The position numbers and the translations under genes are program-made. The notes under the pieces were generated by a model, which was not told where the DNA came from, ran no database searches, and saw only the letters and a list, made by a program, of their open reading frames with translations. A stretch of 64,000 nucleotides of DNA, taken from the NCBI RefSeq assembly GCF_037991315.1, contig NZ_CP150300.1:806001-870000 (forward strand), read 5' to 3'. This DNA comes from Paenibacillus sp. FSL H8-0079 (lineage in GTDB: Bacteria; Bacillota; Bacilli; Paenibacillales; Paenibacillaceae). Positions within the stretch are counted from its first letter, which is position 1; each line of letters begins with the position of its first letter. Positions 54,587-63,726 of this stretch are shown piece by piece.

Positions 54587-55588
54587 ATGAAAGAAATCCA
54601 ATTTTTGATGTATGATGGGGATGAGAAAGTAGAAGTTCTTGTGCAAGATGATACGATCTGGGCGACGCAGAAGATTATTTCACAGCTTTTTGATGTTGGA
54701 ATCCCGGCAATCAGTAAACATCTGAAAAATATTTTTCAAACTGGGGAACTAGATGAGAAAGTGGTTGTTTCCATTTTGGAAATAACCACTCAACATGGAG
54801 CAATAGACGAAAAAACTCAAACCAAACCAGTGAAATATTATAATCTGGATGCTATTATTTCAATTGGCTATCGTGTTAATTCACAAAAGGCTACGAAGTT
54901 CCGGATCTGGGCAACAGATATCTTGAAAGATTATATCCTTAAAGGGTTTAAAATTGATGTTGAACGCATGAAACAAGGGGAACATGTTTTTCGCAAGGAC
55001 TACTTCCGTGAGTTGATTGAAACAGTCCGTTCCATTCGCGCAAGTGAACGGCGGATATGGCAACAAATATCAGATGTATTTGCAGAAATTTCATACGACT
55101 ATGACAAGAACGCAGACGTCACTAAGAAGTTTTATGCGACCGTTCAGAACAAGTTTCATTATGCGATTACAGGCAAAACTGCGGCGGAAATTGTGTATAA
55201 CAGTGCCGATAAAGATAAAGAGCATATGGGGCTTACGTCATGGAAGAATTCACCTGATGGCCGAATCTTACAATCCGATGTAACTGTTGCGAAGAATTAT
55301 TTAACGGAAAAACAAATTCGCAGTCTGGAGCGTAACGTATCCGCTTATTTTGATTATGTAGAACGATTGCTCGAAGATGAGGTTTTATTGGGTATGCAGG
55401 ACTTTGCCAAGAGCATTGATGAATTTCTAACATTCAATCGCTATGAAGTATTAGATGGTACCGGACGTATTTCACAAAGTTCGGCTAAAGAGAAGGCGAT
55501 TGGGGAGTATAGAGAATTTAACAAACACCAAAAAATAGTGTCAGATTTTGATCGAGTCATTAAGACGCTACAGGGAGAGCAGCAATGA
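54587..55588 (+). CDS. RhuM/virulence-RhuM family protein
   Basis: A 333-residue cytosolic protein. IWATQKIISQLFDVGIPAIS, KYYNLDAIISIGYRVNSQKA and FRIWATDILKDYILKGF are the RhuM family's conserved core (about 15-125), a helix-turn-helix-like domain related to phage antirepressors. RhuM genes occur often within restriction loci; their role is unknown. ATG 54587 with GGGAGATC. The stop overlaps the hsdS start by four bases, so expression is coupled. Confidence 0.82.
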   Translation: MKEIQFLMYDGDEKVEVLVQDDTIWATQKIISQLFDVGIPAISKHLKNIFQTGELDEKVVVSILEITTQHGAIDEKTQTKPVKYYNLDAIISIGYRVNSQKATKFRIWATDILKDYILKGFKIDVERMKQGEHVFRKDYFRELIETVRSIRASERRIWQQISDVFAEISYDYDKNADVTKKFYATVQNKFHYAITGKTAAEIVYNSADKDKEHMGLTSWKNSPDGRILQSDVTVAKNYLTEKQIRSLERNVSAYFDYVERLLEDEVLLGMQDFAKSIDEFLTFNRYEVLDGTGRISQSSAKEKAIGEYREFNKHQKIVSDFDRVIKTLQGEQQ

Positions 55589-56751
55589 GTGAACATAAAG
55601 AAAATGTACCGCAAATAAGGTTTCCTGGGTTTAGTGGAGCTTGGAAAGAACGAAAATTATCTGATTTAATGTTTTTTTCTAATGGTATAAATGCTCCAAA
55701 AGAAAGTTATGGTAGAGGAAGAAAAATGATTAGCGTCATGGATATACTCTCAAAAGAACCCGTAACTTATGAAAGGATCAGGGGTTCCGTACTAGTTGAA
55801 GACAGGATAGAACAAAAAAACAAAGTAGAAAAAGACGATTTAGTATTTATTCGTTCTTCTGAAATTCGTGAAGAAGTTGGATGGGCGAAGGCTTATCTAC
55901 AAGATGAATATTCACTCTATAGTGGATTCACAATTCGAGGAAAAAAGAAAAGTAACTACGATGCTTACTTTATCGAGCTTTCATTGAACTATATTAACAG
56001 AAAGCAGATTGAAAATAATGCTGGTGGAAGTACACGTTTCAATGTTAGCCAGGGAATTTTGAATAATATTATTTTGTTGGAGCCAACTTACGATGAACAA
56101 TTGAAAATTAGTGGATTCTTTAAGGAATTAGATAATAATATTCTCCTTCATCAGCGTAAGTTAAATAACATTAAAAATCTGAAGGATGGACTGCTTCAAA
56201 AAATGTTTCCGAAAAATGGTGAAAATACCCCTGAAATTCGTTTCCAGGGATTTGCTGATGCTTGGAAACAATATAAGCTTGGGAATGTGCTAAAATCTCA
56301 TGCTTTTAGATCATATCTAGCTGAACCAACTGAAGATGGAGCTTATAAAATAATCCAACAAGGGGATAAACCTGAAGTTGGTTTTGCTAAAGGTAATCCC
56401 TTTATAGACTTTGATGGTGTTACGTTATTTGGTGATCATACAGTTTCACTCTATAAGCCATCAGAACCCTTCTTTGTTGCCACAGATGGCGTAAAAATCT
56501 TGAGCGCAGATGGATTAGACGGGAAGTATCTATATTCACTACTGGAGCGGTATAAACCTGAATCAGAAGGCTATAAACGTCACTTTATTATTTTGAAAAA
56601 TCAATATGCTTGGTTAACAAACAATTCTGATGAACAACGCGAAATCGGCACCTTTTTCTCACAACTCGACCACCTCATCTCTTTGCATCAACGCAAGCTA
56701 GAACATTTGCAAGAACAGAAGAAAGCATTGCTTCAACAAATGTTTGTATGA
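55585..56751 (+). CDS. hsdS: Type I restriction-modification specificity subunit (HsdS)
   Basis: A 388-residue S subunit with two target-recognition domains. Each opens with a conserved phrase: PQIRFPGFSGAWKERKLSDL (residue 9 on) and PEIRFQGFADAWKQYKLGNV (residue 213 on). Each closes with a coiled coil (FFKELDNNILLHQRKL; FFSQLDHLISLHQRKLEHLQ). The symmetric architecture means a bipartite DNA recognition site. It directs both methylation and cleavage. Confidence 0.92.
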   Translation: MSEHKENVPQIRFPGFSGAWKERKLSDLMFFSNGINAPKESYGRGRKMISVMDILSKEPVTYERIRGSVLVEDRIEQKNKVEKDDLVFIRSSEIREEVGWAKAYLQDEYSLYSGFTIRGKKKSNYDAYFIELSLNYINRKQIENNAGGSTRFNVSQGILNNIILLEPTYDEQLKISGFFKELDNNILLHQRKLNNIKNLKDGLLQKMFPKNGENTPEIRFQGFADAWKQYKLGNVLKSHAFRSYLAEPTEDGAYKIIQQGDKPEVGFAKGNPFIDFDGVTLFGDHTVSLYKPSEPFFVATDGVKILSADGLDGKYLYSLLERYKPESEGYKRHFIILKNQYAWLTNNSDEQREIGTFFSQLDHLISLHQRKLEHLQEQKKALLQQMFV

Positions 56752-56766
56752 TTGGAGGTTTAAGTG

Positions 56767-57384
56767 ATGGTTATGGAAAACAAGTTAGGCTTTACTAATT
56801 CTGCAGAACTTGCACGTGTTGAAGAAAAGCTCAGCAAGAAAAAAGCGCTGGAAATGTTCGAGACGGGCTTGCTGGATACATTAGAAGTTGGCACATTTAA
56901 GGCATTATCCTATATTCACAAATGTCTTTTCGAAGAAATATATGATTTTGCTGGAAAAGTACGTGATGTTAATATAGCCAAGGGTGGTTTTCGATTCGCA
57001 CCTGTGATGTACCTTGAAGTTGCACTGGAGAATATTTCAAAGCTACCGCAATCCACTTTTGATGAAATCATCGAAAAGTATGTTGAGATGAACGTGGCTC
57101 ATCCTTTTCGAGAGGGGAACGGGAGGAGTGCAAGAATATGGCTTGATTGCATCTTGAAAAAGGAAATCAGGCAAGTTATCGATTGGAGTAAGGTTGATAA
57201 AGAAGACTATTTGCTTGCCATGGAAAGAAGTCCTATTAAAGACGTCGAGATTAAGTTTCTTCTTAAATCAGCTCTTACGGATCAGATCAATGACCGTGAG
57301 ATTTATATGAAAGGCATCGATGCGAGCTACCATTACGAGGGTTACTACGTGTATAAGACAGAAGATCTCCATAACGAACAGTAA
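56767..57384 (+). CDS. Fic/DOC-family AMP-transferase-like protein
   Basis: A 205-residue Fic protein. The active-site motif HPFREGNGRSAR (His112) is complete, and the beta-hairpin GGFRFAP precedes it as expected, so it should transfer AMP or another nucleotide part to a target protein. No separate antitoxin gene is adjacent and no clear inhibitory S/T-x-x-x-E-G/N helix was seen. ATG 56767 is eight bases from GGAGG. It lies between hsdS and hsdM in the same operon, an unusual place for a toxin. Confidence 0.88.
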   Translation: MVMENKLGFTNSAELARVEEKLSKKKALEMFETGLLDTLEVGTFKALSYIHKCLFEEIYDFAGKVRDVNIAKGGFRFAPVMYLEVALENISKLPQSTFDEIIEKYVEMNVAHPFREGNGRSARIWLDCILKKEIRQVIDWSKVDKEDYLLAMERSPIKDVEIKFLLKSALTDQINDREIYMKGIDASYHYEGYYVYKTEDLHNEQ

Positions 57385-57420
57385 ATGGAGCGATTGTATA
57401 TCTGGGAGGAAGTAAAAAAA

Positions 57421-59022
57421 ATGAGCAACAATCTACAAAGCATAACAACGAAACTGTGGGCGATGGCGAACGAGCTACGCGGAAGCATGGATGCGGCAGA
57501 ATATAAAAACTACATTCTAGCCTTTATGTTCTATCGATATCTGTCCGAGCATCAAGAACAATATCTGGTTGAGAATAATATTCTTGAAGTTGCTGAGGGG
57601 GAATCAATTAATAAAGCTTATTTAGAACAAGCATTTGGTGACGATTTGAAAGATTACCTGGAAGATATTTCTTCTAGTTTGGGCTATGCCATTGCTCCAC
57701 TGGATACTTGGGAATCGTTGGTTCATAAGATCGAGAATAGTATGGTGATTCCAAGTGATTATCAAACACTTTTTGATAACTTTAATAAGAACGCTGAATT
57801 AAACCAAGAAGCGGCGAAGGATTTCCGAGGTGTATTTAACGACATCAATCTTGGAGATTCGCGTCTGGGTTCTTCTACCAATGAACGTGCAAAATCACTT
57901 AACCGCATTGTGAAGCTCGTTGATGGCATCAATTATAAAGGTGAAGATGGCAAAGATATTCTTGGGGAAATCTATGAGTACCTAATCGGTCAATTTGCCG
58001 CAAGTGCAGGTAAAAAAGGTGGAGAGTTCTACACACCTCATGAAGTGTCTAAAGTGTTGGCTAAAATTGTAACGGATGGTGTTGAAGCTTCAGGCAATAC
58101 ATTCTCTGTCTATGATCCGACTTGTGGATCAGGATCACTACTGTTAACGGTAAAAGGTGAGTTGCCTGGTGGGGATAAACCTGGAGCTATTAAGTTTTAT
58201 GGTCAGGAAAAGAACACAACTACCTATAACTTGGCCCGGATGAATCTGATGATGCACGGTGTTTCATATAACAATATAACCCTCTCTAATGCGGACACAC
58301 TTGAAAGCGATTGGCCTGATGGAGTAGACGCCCAAGGTAACGATCATCCACGTTCTTTTGATGCCGTCGTTGCGAATCCGCCTTATTCTGCCCATTGGGA
58401 TAACAGTGAAACAAAACTCAAAGATCCTCGTTTTAGAGAGTATGGTAAACTTGCTCCTAGAACAAAGGCAGATTATGCATTCATTTTGCACAGTGTGTAT
58501 CATCTTCTGAATGATAAGGGAACAATGGCGATTGTATTGCCGCATGGTGTATTGTTCCGTGGCGCAGCAGAAGGTGTGATCCGTCAAACTTTAATTGAGA
58601 AAAACTATCTTGATACAGTTATAGGCTTACCTTCCAATTTGTTTTATGGTGTAGGCATCCCAACTACGATTTTGGTGTTTAAGAAAAATCGTAAAGCAAA
58701 AGATATTTTGTTTATTGATGCAAGCAATGAATTCGAAAAGGGTAAGAATCAAAACAAACTTACGAATGAGAACATTAATAAAATTGTTGAAACTTACCGA
58801 AATCGTGTAGATGTCGATAAATACGCTCATGTGGCGTCACTTGAAGAAATTAAAGCCAATGAGTATAACTTAAATATTCCTCGTTACGTGGATACGTTTG
58901 AAGAAGAGCAAACGATAGATCTTGCTGAAGTGAATAAGCTATTAGAGCAAGATCGAAAAGAAATTGCTGAACTTGAGGCCAAGATTAATGAACAGTTAAA
59001 AAATTTGGGGATTCATATGTAA
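57421..59022 (+). CDS. hsdM: Type I restriction-modification DNA methyltransferase (HsdM)
   Basis: A 533-residue N6-adenine methyltransferase. An N-terminal helical domain (SITTKLWAMANELRGSMDAA) is followed by the SAM domain with GGEFYTPHEVSKVL, DPTCGSGSLLL (Asp232) and the catalytic NPPY at 319-322 (VANPPYSAHW). The C-terminal tail is coiled. ATG 57421 with GGGAGGAAG; a longer frame starts right at 57385 but is not needed. Confidence 0.93.
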   Translation: MSNNLQSITTKLWAMANELRGSMDAAEYKNYILAFMFYRYLSEHQEQYLVENNILEVAEGESINKAYLEQAFGDDLKDYLEDISSSLGYAIAPLDTWESLVHKIENSMVIPSDYQTLFDNFNKNAELNQEAAKDFRGVFNDINLGDSRLGSSTNERAKSLNRIVKLVDGINYKGEDGKDILGEIYEYLIGQFAASAGKKGGEFYTPHEVSKVLAKIVTDGVEASGNTFSVYDPTCGSGSLLLTVKGELPGGDKPGAIKFYGQEKNTTTYNLARMNLMMHGVSYNNITLSNADTLESDWPDGVDAQGNDHPRSFDAVVANPPYSAHWDNSETKLKDPRFREYGKLAPRTKADYAFILHSVYHLLNDKGTMAIVLPHGVLFRGAAEGVIRQTLIEKNYLDTVIGLPSNLFYGVGIPTTILVFKKNRKAKDILFIDASNEFEKGKNQNKLTNENINKIVETYRNRVDVDKYAHVASLEEIKANEYNLNIPRYVDTFEEEQTIDLAEVNKLLEQDRKEIAELEAKINEQLKNLGIHM

Positions 59023-59137
59023 GAGTCAGTGTAAAAGGGTCAGGGATATTATCTCTTGACTCTTTAACCTTACATATCAGAAAGCTAGTGGCTCATGAGT
59101 GGAATGGTTATATCAATAGAAAATAAGTGAGGTAAAG

Positions 59138-59773
59138 ATGGGGAAAAACCAAAAAAATAATAATCAAAACAACTTTAAGGGAGAAGTAAACTTTCATGGG
59201 CCGGCACAAATTGCTGCTGGAGATATAATTAATCACCATGCACCAAATACCAATAATCAAGAGGCTAATTATACGCCTGAACCAGTATGGCGAAGCCCAT
59301 TTACGTTGGCTATTTTAACGTGGATTAGCTTTGTTATAACAGTTGGTGGATTGATCCCTATTGTTGTTAAAATGGTGAAAAATAGTTTAGATATTTTCAA
59401 TGGAGAATTGAAGCCAGTAGTAGGGTTTGAATTTTCAATATATTTAATGGCATTTGTAATTCTGATTATCTTACTTGTGATACTTCTTAGTCTTAGAAGA
59501 ATTGCTAAAACCGAAACGAGGCATCCCTTATTTTTTAATTTTGCAATTAATGGATACGATAATAGGTTGACATTGGAAAAAATACATTCGCACAAATGTC
59601 CTAAATGTGGTGGGGAGATGAAATATTATAATAAACCAGTGGAATGGATAAATAGACCCAACAATGATGGCAGTATTAAGCGCAAAGTTACAAAAAAGGT
59701 TCCTGCATTAGAGTGTAAGCGAAATCCAAATGAGCATTGGTACAAGGTTGACCCTGCAGAAGATATGTTATAA
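59138..59773 (+). CDS. Two-TM protein with FHGPAQIAAGDI motif and C-terminal zinc ribbon
   Basis: 211 residues. An Asn/Gln-rich start leads into VNFHGPAQIAAGDIINH, a short motif of the type seen at the head of many defence-linked membrane effectors. Two TM segments follow (about 53-75 and 100-122), then a cytosolic zinc-ribbon-like domain (HKCPKCGGEM and a later Cys/His in LECKRNPNEHW). ATG 59138 with TGAGGT, 115 bp after hsdM. Composition is like the restriction genes. Possibly an accessory or second-line effector of the locus; unproven. Confidence 0.6.
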   Translation: MGKNQKNNNQNNFKGEVNFHGPAQIAAGDIINHHAPNTNNQEANYTPEPVWRSPFTLAILTWISFVITVGGLIPIVVKMVKNSLDIFNGELKPVVGFEFSIYLMAFVILIILLVILLSLRRIAKTETRHPLFFNFAINGYDNRLTLEKIHSHKCPKCGGEMKYYNKPVEWINRPNNDGSIKRKVTKKVPALECKRNPNEHWYKVDPAEDML

Positions 59774-59840
59774 ACATTGAGTTGAGTGAGTCAATATTTA
59801 TTAAGCACAAGTTTGAAAAAAATATATTATAACGAATATA

Positions 59841-59877
59841 GAAAAAACGGATTGGGCATGATCAATCCGTTTTTTCT
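59841..59877. terminator. Bidirectional terminator
   Basis: A perfect 14-bp stem GAAAAAACGGATTG (59841-59854) / CAATCCGTTTTTTC (59863-59876), serving the restriction locus and the convergent DUF2536 gene. Confidence 0.88.
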
Positions 59878-59904
59878 ATTCCCCCTAGACTACTCTATGT
59901 TCAA

Positions 59905-60111
59905 TCAATCTACGGCAAAATGCACAACGGCACTATATAGCATCTTGTTGCGAAAAGGGTCAAAGGTCACTTGATGCTGAACTTGGTTCACCCGCAGTAG
60001 CAAAGCTTTGTTCATTCCGACTCGTTCTTCAATGGCTCGTTCCAATTCACGGAAGTCATAAGCCTGCAAGCATTCGACTTTGTCTTTGATTATATCTAGT
60101 GAAATTTCCAT
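59905..60111 (-). CDS. DUF2536 family protein (YrzA-like)
   Basis: A 68-residue protein. SLDIIKDKVECLQAYDFREL at the start and KMLYSAVVHFAVD at the end fit the short DUF2536 family known from Bacillus YrzA. Start ATG 60111 behind GGAGGAGG. Function unknown. Confidence 0.65.
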   Translation of the reverse strand: MEISLDIIKDKVECLQAYDFRELERAIEERVGMNKALLLRVNQVQHQVTFDPFRNKMLYSAVVHFAVD

Positions 60112-60499
60112 GTTTAATTCAGGCCTCCTCCAAAACTCAATTTGCAGGTTAAAAGCCTGCCGAGCTTCATTTTAGAGTAGCTTTTCCAGTTCGGCAAGAG
60201 CAATCGTGCTGAAAATCAACTAAAGACGTGATAAAATCGGGAAAGGGAATTTCGAAATCACCGAACTTTCAATAATCTGAAGGTCTAATGGAAGTGCTAA
60301 CAGATACTGATGTTTGAAGGAAGTTCATTTGCATGGTATAAGTGAAGAAGCAAGGACATCATAATATGAATTTCAATGAAAAATTGTAATGTTAATGCTA
60401 ATGCTAATGTAAATGATAGGCAAGTAGATGCATGAGTTAAGATTTTCTACTATTAATGAGGACAAAGACTGTCCTGGAATGTATAGAGGAGCTTTTGAG
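60112..60499. other. 388-bp spacer upstream of the dus gene
   Basis: Contains a short tandem repeat of TAATGY hexamers (about 60387-60412). The frame of the dus gene extends back to 60428 but its start is placed at 60500. Nothing else seen. Confidence 0.4.
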
Positions 60500-61492
60500 A
60501 TGACAAAGGAAAACTTTTGGCGTGAATTGCCACGACCATTTTTTATACTGGCACCCATGGAAGATGTGACGGATGTTGTGTTCCGGCATGTCGTAAGTGA
60601 AGCGGGCAGACCGGATGTATTTTTTACGGAGTTTGCGAATACAGAGAGTTATTGTCACCCGGAGGGGCACCATAGTGTGCGCGGGCGGTTGACGTTTACA
60701 GCGGATGAACAGCCGATTGTGGCTCATATCTGGGGAGATAAACCAGAATTCTTTCGTGAGATGAGTATCGGTATGGCAAAGGAAGGCTTTAAAGGGATCG
60801 ATATCAATATGGGTTGTCCGGTAGCCAATGTAGCCGAGAATGGAAAAGGAAGCGGACTGATCTGCCGTCCCGAAATTGCAGCTGATATCATTCAAGCAGC
60901 CAAAGCCGGAGGACTACCCGTCAGTGTAAAAACAAGGCTTGGTTTCACAGCTGTAGACGAATGGCGCGACTGGTTGACCCATATTTTGCAACAGGACATT
61001 GTGAATCTGTCCATTCACCTGCGGACGAGAGAAGAAATGAGCAAAGTAGACGCTCACTGGGAACTGATTCCGGAGATTAAGAAACTTCGTGATGAGATAG
61101 CACCCAAGACACTACTGACGATTAATGGGGATATTCCTGACCGTGAGACAGGCCTCAAACTTGTGGAGCAATATGGTGTGGATGGCATTATGATTGGACG
61201 CGGTATTTTCCAGAATCCGTTTGCTTTTGAGAAGGAGCCGAAGGAACATAGCAGTGAGGAATTGCTTGATCTGCTGCGGCTGCATCTGGATCTCCATGAT
61301 CAATATTCAGGACAGGAGCCACGTTCGTTCAGTGCGCTTGCCCGTTTCTTTAAAGTCTATGTCCGTGGATTTCGAGGTGCAAGTGAACTTAGAAACAGCT
61401 TGATGAATGCCAAGTCGACAAGTGAAGTTCGTACGTTACTTAATGAATTTGGGAGTAAGGATCAAAATGAGGCGGAGGAACGTGGGATTTAA
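60500..61492 (+). CDS. dus: tRNA-dihydrouridine synthase
   Basis: A 330-residue FMN enzyme reducing uridines in the tRNA D-loop. The TIM barrel starts [19 protein letters not shown], the catalytic-Cys loop is [19 protein letters not shown] and the FMN-phosphate region [19 protein letters not shown]. The C-terminal helical domain is present. ATG 60500 with GAGGAG is preferred; upstream ATGs at 60428 and 60479 lack good RBS. Sub-class (DusB-like) is likely but not certain. Confidence 0.92.
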   Translation: MTKENFWRELPRPFFILAPMEDVTDVVFRHVVSEAGRPDVFFTEFANTESYCHPEGHHSVRGRLTFTADEQPIVAHIWGDKPEFFREMSIGMAKEGFKGIDINMGCPVANVAENGKGSGLICRPEIAADIIQAAKAGGLPVSVKTRLGFTAVDEWRDWLTHILQQDIVNLSIHLRTREEMSKVDAHWELIPEIKKLRDEIAPKTLLTINGDIPDRETGLKLVEQYGVDGIMIGRGIFQNPFAFEKEPKEHSSEELLDLLRLHLDLHDQYSGQEPRSFSALARFFKVYVRGFRGASELRNSLMNAKSTSEVRTLLNEFGSKDQNEAEERGI

Positions 61493-61529
61493 GTTTCCGA
61501 GTTTGGAGAAAAAATGAAAATTGATTGAT

Positions 61530-61597
61530 ATACACCCCTTAGAAAGACATTGAGATAAGCCCTTGGTTTATCCGATGAGATTCTAGGGGGTATTTTC
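61530..61597 (+). terminator. Terminator-like inverted repeat after dus
   Basis: ATACACCCCTTAGAA faces TTCTAGGGGGTAT 36 bases on (61530-61592), then TTTTC. A long but stable stem. Confidence 0.5.
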
Positions 61598-61641
61598 ATG
61601 ATGAGACCCGCAGATACAAACCGAATAAACATGTCATCTTC

Positions 61642-61661
61642 AATAATGATATTGATAATCA
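61642..61661 (+). promoter_or_regulatory. Fur box
   Basis: TGATATTGATAATCA (61647-61661) differs from the 7-1-7 consensus at two positions, and AATAAT-GATATT-GATAAT (61642-61659) reads as three consecutive Fur hexamers. It lies 55 bp before the AraC-binding-protein fusion, matching iron control of siderophore uptake. Confidence 0.6.
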
Positions 61662-61715
61662 AACTCATTTAGAATACGATCTATATTAAAATGTGATTTG
61701 AAGGAGTGAAGATAG

Positions 61716-63725
61716 ATGCATGAAGAACCGAGCTTAACCGATTATTTCACCAATGAAATGATTGAGAAGATTGCTCGATTATGGTCACACACTCCCATTT
61801 CATTAATAGACGTTCGCAGTAAATGGGTCTATCCGAATCGTCCTATCGAAAATTATCGAATGCCTAGCAGCATGCTGGTTTATGCATATGGTGGACTCGC
61901 GGATGTAAAACTGAATCATATTCATTACAGTATGAATCGTTTTGGAATTTTTCATGGAGGCAAGGGAGCAGAATTAAGTATTTCGCCTTCAGATTCACAG
62001 ATTCATACGATCATGGTTCTTTACAAACCGGAGCCGCCTTCCTTCTATAAGAAAGAAATAATTCGGTTATTGGACCAGATTGATCCATTTATACAGCTGT
62101 ACGGGTACGTTCCCCAAAACCCGATACAGTTCCAAGACAAATTCCAGCAGATGTTGGACAGTTGGCAACGTATAACGGCAATGAACCAATTTCGTGCCAA
62201 AAATCTCCTGTATCAAATTATTTACGATATTTACAAGGATATGCAAACGGAAGGTGTGCATTATCTTCAACCCGATCCGGTCAATTCGGCCAAACAATAT
62301 CTTAATGAACACTACAGAGAACCAATTTTGTTTCAGGAAATAGCCGATATGTTTTCCATTAGTAATGGCCAACTGACTCGTTTGTTCAAAAAAAAGGAAG
62401 GCATAGGATTGCAAGAGTATCTGATTCAAAAGCGGCTTGAAGTAGCGCGAAATCTTCTGACCAATACGGAATCGACAATCAAGGAAATTGCTCTGGGTTG
62501 TGGTTTTATAGATGAGAAGAACCTGTTTCGTATGTTTAGAAAGCATTATAAGATGACCCCTAACGATTATCGGAAAATAAAAGCACCAGGCATGCCGGAT
62601 TATGGTATTGATAATAATTCTCACCGTTTATACAATGAGGAAGGGCTAGACAACCTAGCCAAAATACATAGTGACGGGGAGTTAACCATGTTTGGACAAA
62701 CAAGAAGCAAGGAAATGATAATGGCCGCGATGATGAGCTTGATGTTGTTGTTATCAGCGTGCTCGGGTACTGTACCGGCCAATAACGGAGCCACAGCAAG
62801 TGAGACACCGGCGCAGACGCAACAGGTACAATCATCGTCAAGTGCGGAGACGAAGGTAGCCGAGTCCACTCCGAAGACAAGGACGGTCAACACGATTATG
62901 GGGGAAATAGAAGTTCCATCTAATCTTAATCGAGTAGTCGTGAATTGGTACGCTGGAGATGCGGTTACTTTAGGCTTAAATATTGTAGGTACAACGGTTG
63001 GGCAGAGTACCGAAAGTTCTTACAACAAGCTTCCTTATTGGGATGAGTTATCCAAATATACGTTCATTGAAAAGTGGGAACCGGAAGATATAATGGCACT
63101 TGAACCAGATTTGATCATTACGCATAAGGAAGAGGACTTCGATAAATTCAGAAATATTGCTCCGGTGCTTGTGATTTCAGGTAATGAAATGACACCAACA
63201 GAGAGATTGAAGTTTCTAGGAGAAGCAACTGGACGTGGCGAGATTGCGACTCAAGTGTTGGATAACTTCGAGACCAGGCTAACTACTGCCAAACAATTGA
63301 TAAACAGCGATCGATTCAAAGACCAGACGTTTACTATTAATCAGGATTGGGGTTCAACCGGATCGTGGGCTGGCATTGGATTTGAAAGCGAGTCTCGTGG
63401 CGGAACGCTTCTATACAATTTCCTAGGAACAAAATTACCGGATAACGTGCAGGCTCTGCTCGACAAATCGGGGGATGATTATGCCATCCTTAGTTATGAA
63501 GTTGCCCATGAGTATTTTGGTGACTATGTATTATGGTTCGAATCTCCGGGCAAAGAATCGGAATATCAAAAGACAGAAATTTGGAACAGTATTCCAGCCG
63601 TTGCCAATCATAAAATTGCAATTATTCCGGCAGAGGAATATGGGCTATTCTTTTTCTCCGACGTAGCTGCCATGACTGCGCAACTGGATTATATCACGAA
63701 CCTTCTGCAATCATTAGAAGGCTAA
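61716..63725 (+). CDS. AraC regulator fused in frame to a lipoprotein-type iron-siderophore binding protein
   Basis: 669 codons without stop. Residues 1-185: a cupin-like sensor. About 190-292: AraC helix-turn-helix (LFQEIADMFSISNGQLTRLF and EIALGCGFIDEKNLFRMFRK, ending in TPNDYRK). Residue 325 on: a complete lipoprotein precursor (basic FGQTRSKE, hydrophobic MAAMMSLMLLLSA, lipobox Cys349), a Ser/Thr/Gln linker and an FecB/FeuA-like domain (about 385-669). An ATG at 62688 with GGGGAG six bases before it could start the lipoprotein alone. So the locus makes a transmembrane sensor-regulator, or both a regulator and a separate binding protein. Bacillus Btr is a soluble precedent of an AraC-binding-protein fusion. 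Confidence 0.85.
   Translation: MHEEPSLTDYFTNEMIEKIARLWSHTPISLIDVRSKWVYPNRPIENYRMPSSMLVYAYGGLADVKLNHIHYSMNRFGIFHGGKGAELSISPSDSQIHTIMVLYKPEPPSFYKKEIIRLLDQIDPFIQLYGYVPQNPIQFQDKFQQMLDSWQRITAMNQFRAKNLLYQIIYDIYKDMQTEGVHYLQPDPVNSAKQYLNEHYREPILFQEIADMFSISNGQLTRLFKKKEGIGLQEYLIQKRLEVARNLLTNTESTIKEIALGCGFIDEKNLFRMFRKHYKMTPNDYRKIKAPGMPDYGIDNNSHRLYNEEGLDNLAKIHSDGELTMFGQTRSKEMIMAAMMSLMLLLSACSGTVPANNGATASETPAQTQQVQSSSSAETKVAESTPKTRTVNTIMGEIEVPSNLNRVVVNWYAGDAVTLGLNIVGTTVGQSTESSYNKLPYWDELSKYTFIEKWEPEDIMALEPDLIITHKEEDFDKFRNIAPVLVISGNEMTPTERLKFLGEATGRGEIATQVLDNFETRLTTAKQLINSDRFKDQTFTINQDWGSTGSWAGIGFESESRGGTLLYNFLGTKLPDNVQALLDKSGDDYAILSYEVAHEYFGDYVLWFESPGKESEYQKTEIWNSIPAVANHKIAIIPAEEYGLFFFSDVAAMTAQLDYITNLLQSLEG
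62676..62690 (+). promoter_or_regulatory. Internal ribosome binding site and ATG for the binding-protein part
   Basis: GGGGAG (62676-62681), six bases, ATG (62688-62690). It would start a protein with a normal type II signal, in the same frame as the upstream AraC domain. Confidence 0.55.
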
Positions 63726-63726
63726 T

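Noticed and set aside
60386..60420. CRISPR or other regular array at the TAATGY hexamers
   Set aside because: Only a few six-base units without spacers; simple tandem repeat.
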